Assembly: GCA_003222895.1 (NCBI GenBank)
Contig: QHXI01000050.1
Coordinates: 24,975 to 88,974, forward strand
Reading direction: 5' to 3'
DNA length: 64,000 bases
Origin: Acidobacteriota bacterium
Lineage (GTDB): Bacteria > Acidobacteriota > Blastocatellia > Pyrinomonadales > Pyrinomonadaceae
Under the pieces are notes generated by a model. It had not been told where the DNA came from. It did not search any database and was given only the letters and a program-made list of their open reading frames with translations. The position numbers and the translations under genes were made by a program. Shown piece after piece: positions 37,506 through 46,517 of the stretch. How positions within the stretch are numbered: position 1 is the first letter of the stretch; each line of letters starts with the position of its first letter.

Positions 37506-40235
37506 ATGACCGAACTCCCACGAGCGCGCCTCACCCAGACACCACTTCTAGTTCTCGCTCTCTCCCTCGCCGCGGGAATCTTCGTCGGACATTACCAGCC
37601 ATCATCAAGATCGATTCTGATCGGCACCGCGTCCATTGCGGTGATCGTCATGTTGATTTCTATTTGGACGGTTCGTCGCGGAAAGTTTCGCAGAGCTTCA
37701 GTTCTGATCGTCGTCGGCTTTCTCGCGGCCGGAGTTGCTCTTTCGCAAATTGAAAATGAACCGCCCGATCCTAATCGCATCAAGCGAATGTTCGACGACG
37801 AACTGATCGCGGCGAATGAACCGGCCGAACTGATCGCAGTCGTCCAGGGCCAGCCGGAATCCGCGCCCGACGGTTTCTATCTGAACGTGAGAGCAGAATC
37901 CGTTCGATCGAGATTAGGCGACCGTGCTGTCACGGGCACAGTGTTGTTATTCGCGATTGAGGGTGACGCGCAAGCTCACAACAGATACGAAGCGCTCGAA
38001 CTTCGTCACGGCGCACGTATTCGCGTGCTGACCGTGTTGAGTCGCGATGACGATTATCGGAATCCGGGGGTGCTGCCGTTCACTGAATATCTTGATCGGA
38101 AGGATTTCGACGCGACAGGCATTATCAAGAGTCCGCTGTTGGTCGAGCGGCTTGATGACGCTGTCGTATTTCTGCCGCTTGCCTGGCTGTATGAATGGCG
38201 TGAAGGCTTAGAGAAGCATTTCGATGAGCAATTCTCGCGCGAGACTGCAGGAGTTTTGGATGCGGTGCTCCTCGGCAATCGATACAAAGTTTCGCGCGAG
38301 GTCGCAGATCGATTTCGAGCCGGTGGAACGTTTCATGTCTTAGTAATTGCGGGTTTGCACATAAGCTTCATCGCCGGCGTGATCTTTCTGTTGATGAGAC
38401 GTCTGACACGCAATCGAATAATGCAATTCATTTGCGCGATTTCGTTTCTGTTTGCGTATTCAATCGCTGTCGGTGCGCAGACGCCGGTGATGCGAGCCGC
38501 ATTAGTGTTCAGCCTGGGAATATTCGCGCCGATCGTTTGGCGACGCGCCAACTCACTTAACGTGATTGCCGGTGCAGCTCTGGCACTGCTAGTTTGGAGT
38601 CCAAACGATCTGTTCGATCCGTCGTTTCAACTCACGTTTCTTTCGGTGATTTCAATTGTCGCGATCGCCGTCCCAATCATGACGCGGATGCAAGAAGTTG
38701 GATCGTGGCGACCGACGCACGAAACCCCTTATCCGCCGAAGTGTGCGCGCTGGTTCCGCATCTCATCCGAAGCTTTGTTCTGGGGTGAACTTGCCTGGAA
38801 AACTGATATGGCTGCATCGAACATTCGCTATCGTCTGTTCAAGACGCGCGCCGCGGCCGCGCTCGAACGCTGGCGCTTGCAGAGATTTCTTCGATTTGCG
38901 ACGGCCGCAATTGTTGTTTCAGCAAGCGTGCAAGTCGGCATGCTGCCCGTGCTCATCATTTACTTTCATCGAGTCTCGTTCGCATCGTTGCTGTTGAATA
39001 TTTTTGTCGGCGCGGCGATGGCTGTCGTCGCCTTCATCGCCTTGGCCGCGATTACCGTTGCGCAAATCAGCTCGTCGGCCGCGATACCCTTCATTTGGTT
39101 AGCCGAAAAGATCGAATCGCTGATGGTTCACGCTGTCGATCCTTTCAATCGCTTGGGGGTTGCGGCGATTCGCTTGCCACATTATCGTGGCTGGGCCGCG
39201 GCGATCTACGTTCTCTATTTTTTCGCGCTCGGTTCTCTTTGCTTCGCATTGGCCCGATGGAATCCGTTGCGACTGGACATGATCGCAGGCAGGCGAAGGA
39301 GTCTTAGTCCGGCGCACACCAGAATTGCGGCTATCGCTTTCGGACTGCTGCTATCGATAATTCTCTTACACCCTTTCACGGCGGCCCGCGCCGATGGCGA
39401 GCTTCATGTCGATTTTCTCGATGTTGGGCAAGGCGACTGCGCTGTGGTGACTATGCCTGACGGCGCGACGCTGATGATCGACGGTGGCGGCCGGCCGAAT
39501 ATCGATTGGAACAAATCAGATAGCGACGAAAGCGAATTAACCTTCGAGCGCGACACGCGCAGTATCGGTGAAGGCGTCGTGTCTGAGTATCTCTGGTCGC
39601 GTGGTCTGGATCGTGTCGATTACATTCTGCCGACGCATGCTGATGCCGATCACATCGACGGCTTAAATGACGTGGCTCGAAATTTCAAAGTGCGCGGTGC
39701 CATCGTCGCGCGCACGCCTCCGGATGATTATGAGTATGTGCGATTCGCCAAGACGATGAAAGATACAGGCGTGCCGATTGAGAAAGTCGGAGCGGGTGAC
39801 GTGCTTCATTTCGGCAACGTGATAATTGATGTGGTGTGGCCGCTGGCTTCTGCCGATCCGACCTCGCCCTATCGCAACAACGATGGATTGGTCCTGCGCC
39901 TTCGCTATGGTGACAAGACGTTTATCTTTATGGCTGACGTTGAAAAAGAAACCGAAGCAGCGTTGCTAAAACAGTCCGCGGAATTACAGGCGGACGTAGT
40001 GAAGGTGGCGCATCATGGCAGTCGAACGTCCTCAATCGAACCATTCGTTTCGGCGACGCATTCTTCGCTTGCGATCATTTCCGTCGGGCGCACGTCGATC
40101 TTTGGCCATCCCAATAAGGAAGTGGTTGAACGTTGGCGGGCTAGTGGAGCGACGGTAATGACGACCGGCGAGAGCGGAACAATTAGTGTGATTACCGACG
40201 GAAAGGCATTGGCGATAAGTGCGTTTGTTAGGTAA
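37506..40235 (+). CDS. comEC: ComEC/Rec2 DNA internalisation protein
   Basis: Multi-TM competence domain (FHVLVIAGLHISFIAGV) and C-terminal metallo-beta-lactamase domain (HVDFLDVGQGDCAVV, THADADHIDGL). Confidence 0.93.
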   Translation: MTELPRARLTQTPLLVLALSLAAGIFVGHYQPSSRSILIGTASIAVIVMLISIWTVRRGKFRRASVLIVVGFLAAGVALSQIENEPPDPNRIKRMFDDELIAANEPAELIAVVQGQPESAPDGFYLNVRAESVRSRLGDRAVTGTVLLFAIEGDAQAHNRYEALELRHGARIRVLTVLSRDDDYRNPGVLPFTEYLDRKDFDATGIIKSPLLVERLDDAVVFLPLAWLYEWREGLEKHFDEQFSRETAGVLDAVLLGNRYKVSREVADRFRAGGTFHVLVIAGLHISFIAGVIFLLMRRLTRNRIMQFICAISFLFAYSIAVGAQTPVMRAALVFSLGIFAPIVWRRANSLNVIAGAALALLVWSPNDLFDPSFQLTFLSVISIVAIAVPIMTRMQEVGSWRPTHETPYPPKCARWFRISSEALFWGELAWKTDMAASNIRYRLFKTRAAAALERWRLQRFLRFATAAIVVSASVQVGMLPVLIIYFHRVSFASLLLNIFVGAAMAVVAFIALAAITVAQISSSAAIPFIWLAEKIESLMVHAVDPFNRLGVAAIRLPHYRGWAAAIYVLYFFALGSLCFALARWNPLRLDMIAGRRRSLSPAHTRIAAIAFGLLLSIILLHPFTAARADGELHVDFLDVGQGDCAVVTMPDGATLMIDGGGRPNIDWNKSDSDESELTFERDTRSIGEGVVSEYLWSRGLDRVDYILPTHADADHIDGLNDVARNFKVRGAIVARTPPDDYEYVRFAKTMKDTGVPIEKVGAGDVLHFGNVIIDVVWPLASADPTSPYRNNDGLVLRLRYGDKTFIFMADVEKETEAALLKQSAELQADVVKVAHHGSRTSSIEPFVSATHSSLAIISVGRTSIFGHPNKEVVERWRASGATVMTTGESGTISVITDGKALAISAFVR

Positions 40236-40346
40236 CACGACTTCCGCAGATCACTCACCACAAAAAACAGAGCGGCGCGGAATTCAGCTTGAGTAATTTC
40301 GGGTTTGCCAATACAATCACTGACCAAAACCGCCCTCGGAGTAACC

Positions 40347-41312
40347 GTGGTTCGCCAAAACTTAACACTGTTTCGTGAGCAAATCTTCCAAGATTCGCCA
40401 TTTGATGACTCTTCGGCCTTTCAAGATGATGTCCATGACCAAATACTCCTCAGCCCGCTCGAACGCGAAGTTGTTGACTCTCCTGAATTCCAACGCCTTT
40501 TTAGGCTAGGACAGCTCGGCTTCGTTGACCTTGTTTACCACACCGCCAATCATACGCGGGGCGCACATTGTATTGGAACGTGCGGAGTATCAAAACGGCT
40601 CATCGATGGGTTGAATCGCAACAATGCAAAATTTGCGAGTCTCCGACGAGAACGTCGGGGTGACAAAACTGAAATACTAGAAATTAGCAAAGTAGAGCGT
40701 GTGCTCATAAGCCTGGGCGCTCTCCTTCATGATTTATCGCACGGCCCTTTCTCACACGACATAGAGAAAAAGACCCACAGATATGTCTCTGCTAGCAAGT
40801 GGATCAAAGTTGAATCGCATTACGGTCCCTTCGAAAAGCACGACAACTACCATACGAATCCGGCACTCTACGTATTCTTGATGGATACGCGCGTATCTGT
40901 TTTGGCTCGGATTCTCAGATGCTATTCACGCGACTTTTACCAACTACTCGCTGATGAAGCACATCGCTATTCTCATCTAAGTCCGTTTTTTGCATTGACG
41001 CAAAAGTGGAAAACTGCGGACCAGGAGATCTTGCCATCGCTCTTATTCCATTTGCTTGTTTTTGAGAAAACCGAAGAAGCCGCTCGGCATGAAATCCTGG
41101 TGCGAACCTCGTTTGAATCTGAGAGCGTCGTCGCTTGGGGCTTGGGCCCCCAAGACTTGCGATCTGAGCTTCACCAGGCTTGGTATCAACCTTTTCGCCA
41201 TGACATTATCGGCAATACGTTGAGTGCGGATCTTGTGGATTATCTCCTTCGCGACCTACAGCGGCTCGGGAAGAGTCGTAACCCCGATTGGAAGATACGG
41301 CTCTTGACCTAA
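40347..41312 (+). CDS. HD-domain phosphohydrolase, SAMHD1/dGTPase-like, N-terminal part
   Basis: HTRGAHCIGTCGVS, LLHDLSHGPFSHDIE, NTLSADLVDYLLRDL; reading frame closes at 41312 while the downstream frame continues the family. Confidence 0.8.
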   Translation: MVRQNLTLFREQIFQDSPFDDSSAFQDDVHDQILLSPLEREVVDSPEFQRLFRLGQLGFVDLVYHTANHTRGAHCIGTCGVSKRLIDGLNRNNAKFASLRRERRGDKTEILEISKVERVLISLGALLHDLSHGPFSHDIEKKTHRYVSASKWIKVESHYGPFEKHDNYHTNPALYVFLMDTRVSVLARILRCYSRDFYQLLADEAHRYSHLSPFFALTQKWKTADQEILPSLLFHLLVFEKTEEAARHEILVRTSFESESVVAWGLGPQDLRSELHQAWYQPFRHDIIGNTLSADLVDYLLRDLQRLGKSRNPDWKIRLLT

Positions 41313-42778
41313 ACGACTACAAAAGAGGAACTGTAAGGGCAGAAAGAATAAACGACATCTTTAGATTATTAGATCTGCGACACGAAATTCACGAAAAAGC
41401 TGTCTACCATCGAATCGTTCAATCCGCGATCGCAATGATGTCCCGTGCTGCGCTGATGTTGGAAGATGAGAAACCGCCGATACGATCGCTTTACGGATTA
41501 GACGGTAGGTCACCCGCTCTAGCTGGCGATGATCATTTCATGACATTAATGACTAACGCCGCGGCAAAAGACTGTGATGGAGGAGACGAAGTTTCTCCGC
41601 TTCGGACAATCCCATGGAAACTGGCCGAGCGCAGAATGTACCGTCCACTAATGCTGATCTCGGGCGATCGCGTGCCGAAATTGTTAAGCGGAGTCTGTAA
41701 TATGCAGGAGAGTCTCGCTCCGACTTTGCGAGAACTCGCTGCAGTTGTTGATTCCACATATTACTCTTCATTCTTCCTATTTCTGTCGTGGTGCATAGAA
41801 TCACTTCTTCAACACTCGATTGATGGTGACAGCGGTTTAGATTCCTACATCGGTGAGGTTGTTGAGAACGAGGAGCTTCTTACTAGGAGCGCTTTAGTAA
41901 TCCCAAAGCGGGTAATCTTCTGGACGACTCCCTATAAGCAATTGTATAAAGATCCTGCCTTGCTCGTAAGGGTAGCAGACCAACTTGTAACTCTAGAGAA
42001 TCTGCCAAACAACGAATCAATCAGTGAGCCGTTGCAGGATCGTGTAAAAGCCGGAATACTCGATGCTGAGACGAAAAACGAGGGACTCTGGAAGCTATAT
42101 GTATTTCTTAGTGACGGCTTGTTCTATACCGGCCCACTATCCAAGCTGTTATCCGAGCATCCGTGCAATATCGTGCCCGATGAACACCTCAACTGTTTAA
42201 GATCTGCGCAGAACATCGTCATTCGCGGGCTCAGAACCGTTTGGGAAGATTGGGAAGCGAATCGTCGGACCGGACTCGATTTATCAAAACCAGCTTCGCC
42301 CGATCACTTTCGTCAGCTTCTGACAGTGTTTCGTAGTGAAAGAGTGAAATACGAAGCCTACAATTCAACGTTGCTTGATGAAGTGTCTGAGGTGGCCGTC
42401 GGCGAGTACCTTCACGGCGAAGATCTCGAGAAATGTCGCGACATTCGTTACAAGTACGATGTTTCGATGAGTTTTCAAGAAGCCGTCAACAACATCGAAC
42501 TCCCGGTTGACAAGCGTGAATTGGTTCTTGGAATCGCCGATTTGTTGCAAGTATCTGACAAGCAACTGGCTACGCAAGAGACACAGGAGTTTCTGGTTAA
42601 GCTGGCTCGTAGAATTGAAACCGATAAAGAATTCGAAGCAGCAATCTCGCGCGATATCGGCAGAGCTGAAAAAGAAGCGGCGCGCGGTCGTTTGCCCATT
42701 CATCCCGAACGGCTTCGAGCCGTGTATTTGGGAAAGTTGACCCCGGCTTCCCTTCTGCGTGAAAAGACAAATGTCTGA
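41288..42778 (+). CDS. C-terminal part of the SAMHD1-like HD protein (frameshifted or overlapping ORF)
   Basis: Starts TTG inside ORF1; DTALDLNDYKRGTVRAERINDIFRLLDLRHEIHEKAVYHRIVQSAIAMM resembles the SAMHD1-like helical region expected after ORF1. Confidence 0.65.
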   Translation: MEDTALDLNDYKRGTVRAERINDIFRLLDLRHEIHEKAVYHRIVQSAIAMMSRAALMLEDEKPPIRSLYGLDGRSPALAGDDHFMTLMTNAAAKDCDGGDEVSPLRTIPWKLAERRMYRPLMLISGDRVPKLLSGVCNMQESLAPTLRELAAVVDSTYYSSFFLFLSWCIESLLQHSIDGDSGLDSYIGEVVENEELLTRSALVIPKRVIFWTTPYKQLYKDPALLVRVADQLVTLENLPNNESISEPLQDRVKAGILDAETKNEGLWKLYVFLSDGLFYTGPLSKLLSEHPCNIVPDEHLNCLRSAQNIVIRGLRTVWEDWEANRRTGLDLSKPASPDHFRQLLTVFRSERVKYEAYNSTLLDEVSEVAVGEYLHGEDLEKCRDIRYKYDVSMSFQEAVNNIELPVDKRELVLGIADLLQVSDKQLATQETQEFLVKLARRIETDKEFEAAISRDIGRAEKEAARGRLPIHPERLRAVYLGKLTPASLLREKTNV

Positions 42779-43823
42779 CTTAACAGCGCGTTTGGTATAT
42801 CGCAGGTACCTGTCCCTATTGGGGGCCAAAACGAAGGATTCCTTTGAAAACGACATTGTATCTCGCTTGACCTATGCCCTTCGTGAAAAGACCGAGCACA
42901 CTCTCCCGGTTAAGCTTTCCCGCGTAAGCGAACAATTCCTAATAGACCCTGTGCCGACAACGGCCGTTGGGCCCAGTGGAGGCACGATCACCTTTAACTG
43001 TAACCGCAAAAGATTTGTGATCACCCTCTACGGACTAAATGCGGACCAATATGATGACATTGGACCCAAGAGTAAACTCCGATTCAACTATGCACATGAA
43101 GTTGCCCATAGGTTTTTCTTCATAGAACAAAATGAAGGATGGGTTCGAGCGATCCACGAAGCAATCACTCGGCTAGATGGTCCTCAAAGAATAAACGCGC
43201 TCACGACTTTGACCCACCATGAAGAGATGATTTGCAACAACGTTGCTCGGAGAGTGCTAATACCTGACGACGTTCTACTTAATACCATCGCACCAGGCCT
43301 AATGATCGAACTGGGCGCAAATAGAAAGCAGTTTTTTGACGCTCTGAGCAAATTTGCTGATATGCTCGTCGTTTCCCGAGAGTGTCTCTTGCTCCGCCTA
43401 AAAAACGCGATAGTTAAGGGTACGATCATGGCACCCACTCACCGTGTGCTATTCCTCGTCGAACCCTCCACTTCCTGTGATAAAGCCCGACGGATGAAAG
43501 GAGAGCTACATCTGCGAGTACCTTTATTTCCCACTACTCTCTTTAGCCAGGCGCTCAGACCCGTTTTCCCAGGTATGAATTTTTCAGAGTTCGGTCGCCC
43601 AGCGGATGAAATCGTCAGAGATCTCATGTTCAGCACGAGCCCGTCGGGAGCGGTAAAACTACCGATGCATTTCGCCTTTAAAGGGTCTGCGGATGGCAGC
43701 GGATTAACAATGAACTTCCGGGGTTGGTGGCACAAACTACCGAGCGCCAGAAATAAACATGCAAAACTGGTCTTTTGGGGGTTGCTGCAAAATCCTGCGA
43801 CGGCTGTTGCGGGTTTACGATAA
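42771..43823 (+). CDS. ImmA/IrrE-family metallopeptidase-like protein
   Basis: LRFNYAHEVAHRFFF (HExxH) and HEEMICNNVARRVLIPDD; start overlaps the preceding stop (ATGTCTGA). Confidence 0.75.
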   Translation: MSDLTARLVYRRYLSLLGAKTKDSFENDIVSRLTYALREKTEHTLPVKLSRVSEQFLIDPVPTTAVGPSGGTITFNCNRKRFVITLYGLNADQYDDIGPKSKLRFNYAHEVAHRFFFIEQNEGWVRAIHEAITRLDGPQRINALTTLTHHEEMICNNVARRVLIPDDVLLNTIAPGLMIELGANRKQFFDALSKFADMLVVSRECLLLRLKNAIVKGTIMAPTHRVLFLVEPSTSCDKARRMKGELHLRVPLFPTTLFSQALRPVFPGMNFSEFGRPADEIVRDLMFSTSPSGAVKLPMHFAFKGSADGSGLTMNFRGWWHKLPSARNKHAKLVFWGLLQNPATAVAGLR

Positions 43824-43855
43824 CGTTCTTGGGCCCCGACAAAGCCTACCCAACG

Positions 43856-44422
43856 TCAGATAAAGTCAGGTTCCGCCGGCGTGTAGAGATCAACTGTAGC
43901 GCTGCCTAGCCGGTAAGTCTTCAGTACTCCGAGCGGTGGCGCGTAGATGTGAATCGTAACTAGATCGCGGCCGCTAACATCGGGATTGCCGAGCTGGTGA
44001 ATGTCGGGAATTTCCGATCCGGTCAATCCTGCATCGCGCAATTCGCGATGCGATTGATAATTCAAACCCGTTTCCGCGTCGTATTCGAAAGTCGTCTCCC
44101 AAAGAATTCCTTCGTGCACGAACACTGCGCCGTGCGAACCGTTGTGATCGTGAATTGGTGTGCGCTGGCCCGGCTTCCAGCACAACACCAGCATCTCGAC
44201 AAACTCGTTCTTCATCACGCGGTGCCGCGAATAGTTGCCGGCTTTGAAACCGAGATACGGCAGAACTTCATCTGCGCCAATTGTGGTGCGTTCGATCAGC
44301 TCGTAAACCTCGACCAGCGAAGGAACTGAAGTGAGATGTTTCAATCGATCCGCGAGATCGCTGAATGAAAGGCTCGCGCCGTGGTATGTCGAGTTTTCCG
44401 TGTCCTGAAGTTGAGCTGCCAC
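43856..44422 (-). CDS. Cysteine dioxygenase family protein
   Basis: VLCWKPGQRTPIHDHNGSHGAVFVHEGILWE cupin motif. Confidence 0.88.
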   Translation of the reverse strand: MAAQLQDTENSTYHGASLSFSDLADRLKHLTSVPSLVEVYELIERTTIGADEVLPYLGFKAGNYSRHRVMKNEFVEMLVLCWKPGQRTPIHDHNGSHGAVFVHEGILWETTFEYDAETGLNYQSHRELRDAGLTGSEIPDIHQLGNPDVSGRDLVTIHIYAPPLGVLKTYRLGSATVDLYTPAEPDFI

Positions 44423-44501
44423 TCGATCTCCTCACGTGCAAGAGTCTTATAAGCTGCGAACGATCATGAGTCAAGACGCAAAGTCGTGATGACGCACGCA
44501 A

Positions 44502-45836
44502 TTAATCTGTTTCAGAAATCAACAGGCGAATATCGCGTACGTTGGTTCCAGTCGCTCCAGTTGCAATTACGTCGCCGAGAGCAATAAAAAAAGAATACGA
44601 ATCGCTGCGTCGAAGAAAATCTTCGGCGTCGAGTTCAATCTTCCTTGCTCGCTCGAACGTCGTGCTATCGGCGATCGCGCCCGCGGCCGGACTGTTCCCG
44701 TCGATGCCATCAGTTCCCGCACAAAGCGCGGCGACGTTGAATGAAGCGAAGTGCTCTGATTGCGCGAGCCGCAGAGCGGTCTCGAGGTTTCTGCCGCCGA
44801 TGCCTTCGCCGCGAACCGGACAGGCGAACTCACCGCCGGAAATAAGACAGATAGTTTTGCCACTGCCGCGACGTTTTGCGCGCAACTGTTCTAGTCGACT
44901 TAGCAACTGGTCGCAGCCGCCAACGATTGGCTGATCGGAGATGTCGAAGGCGATCTCAGTAATGAAACCGCGTTGTCTCGCAGCTTCAGCGGCGGCGTTC
45001 AGCGCCACTTCATTGTCGAGCAAAACGAAATACGGACCGACTTGGGTTGAATGCTCCGCAGCAGCATCGGCTTCAGATTCAATGACTCGGACGATTGATT
45101 TCGGCAATTGACCGCGGAGTTCGTACCTGTCGATCACGTCGCGAGCGTTTGGTGCGTCCGCCGGCGGTGCAACGGTTGGCCCCGAAGCGACGATCCACTC
45201 CTGGCCTTTCGGAACATCGGAAACAATCAGCGTAACCTGATCGCAGCTCGGCGCGCGCGCCGCCAATCGTCCGCCTTTCACGGCAGAAAACGCGCGGCGG
45301 ACGGAATTGATTTCCGCAATCGATGCGCCGCAATTCACCAAAACTTTGTTCGCCGCGCCTAAGTCAGCGAGCGAGATGTTATTGTTAATCGGACATTCGA
45401 TCATCGCCGAACCGCCGCCGGAGATGAGAAAAATAACTACGGCGCGTTCTTCATTCGCACGATCTAACAAATCGAATGCGGTGCTCGCCGCGGCGAGGCT
45501 GTGATCGTTGGGCTCCGGATGTCCGGCTTCAAATCGTTGCCAGCGCGACGACAATTTGACTTGAGATAATGCCGCGGAACTGCTGGTGATAATCCCTGAA
45601 GTAAACGTTTGGCCCATGACATCGTCGATTGCCGCGGCCATTCTCGCGGCTGCTTTTCCAATAGCGATTGAGTAAACCTTACGACTGCTGATCTCGCGGG
45701 TGATATCGCCAATGCTGAGATGCGAGCCTTCGACATGAATCGCATGCCGCACGGCGTCGCCGGTATCAACAGCGCGGAGAGTTTCTTCAAAGATTTCGCG
45801 TGCGGCCAGCCGAAGCTGCATTAGTTCCTGCATCAC
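44502..45836 (-). CDS. Glycerate 2-kinase (DUF4147/MOFRL)
   Basis: SIAIGKAAARMAAA, AGHPEPNDHSLAAA, LISGGGSAM, GGRNLETALRLAQ, GTDGIDGNSPAAGAIAD. Confidence 0.93.
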   Translation of the reverse strand: MMQELMQLRLAAREIFEETLRAVDTGDAVRHAIHVEGSHLSIGDITREISSRKVYSIAIGKAAARMAAAIDDVMGQTFTSGIITSSSAALSQVKLSSRWQRFEAGHPEPNDHSLAAASTAFDLLDRANEERAVVIFLISGGGSAMIECPINNNISLADLGAANKVLVNCGASIAEINSVRRAFSAVKGGRLAARAPSCDQVTLIVSDVPKGQEWIVASGPTVAPPADAPNARDVIDRYELRGQLPKSIVRVIESEADAAAEHSTQVGPYFVLLDNEVALNAAAEAARQRGFITEIAFDISDQPIVGGCDQLLSRLEQLRAKRRGSGKTICLISGGEFACPVRGEGIGGRNLETALRLAQSEHFASFNVAALCAGTDGIDGNSPAAGAIADSTTFERARKIELDAEDFLRRSDSYSFFIALGDVIATGATGTNVRDIRLLISETD

Positions 45837-46189
45837 TCCACCGTAATGAGTTCTCGCAATGCTTGAAAGCGCTTGTCGCTGATGCCGCGGAGGATGGTCA
45901 GGTGCTCAGGTTTGCGGAACGGTCCGTACTTTTCGCGATGCTCGATGATTCTTTGAGCGAACCCTTTACCAATTCCTGGGAGCGTTTCCAATTCGTTCGC
46001 CGCAGCAGTGTTGATGTTAATTCGCCGAGGCCGTTGTGGTGTTAATGAAGCGGCCGATGCTTGCGATTCATTCGGGTGTGATACGTTGCGCGATCGTTTG
46101 GCGCAAGCTGCCGTAGATACAAGAGTCGCTAGCAATAGCACAAACAGGATTGGCCGAGAATTGAGAGAGCGTAAGGAAGATTTCTCCAT
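45833..46189 (-). CDS. comEA: ComEA-like helix-hairpin-helix protein
   Basis: ININTAAANELETLPGIGKGFAQRIIEHREKYGPF. Confidence 0.85.
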   Translation of the reverse strand: MEKSSLRSLNSRPILFVLLLATLVSTAACAKRSRNVSHPNESQASAASLTPQRPRRININTAAANELETLPGIGKGFAQRIIEHREKYGPFRKPEHLTILRGISDKRFQALRELITVE

Positions 46190-46213
46190 TCGAGTAGTTG
46201 CGATGGTTATTGG

Positions 46214-46321
46214 TCGAAGCTCCGTAGGAGCAGAATCTTTATAGTTTGAGCGGCTTGTTAAATCAAGAGCTTCGTAGGAGCGACATAAGACTTCGAGGAG
46301 ATGTCGCTCCTACGGAGCTCA
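46214..46321. repeat. GAAGCTCCGTAGGAGCG palindromic repeats, second cluster
   Basis: GAAGCTCCGTAGGAGC at 46214; GAGCTTCGTAGGAGCGACAT...ATGTCGCTCCTACGGAGCTC hairpin at 46266-46321. Confidence 0.88.
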
Positions 46322-46517
46322 TAATCAGATCGTAGAACGTGGGACTATAAATATTTCGTCCCTAACGGGACTCAAATGTCGTTTCAGAGTGCATTCTGCT
46401 GGAAGTGTTGCAGCGTAAGAAAGTTGTAACATCGAAAACTGCAATGTCCACAGACTTTTTCACAGAAGTTGTGGAAGAAAAGCTTCAGAGCGTCAAAAGA
46501 GCAGAAGGGATGACGCG

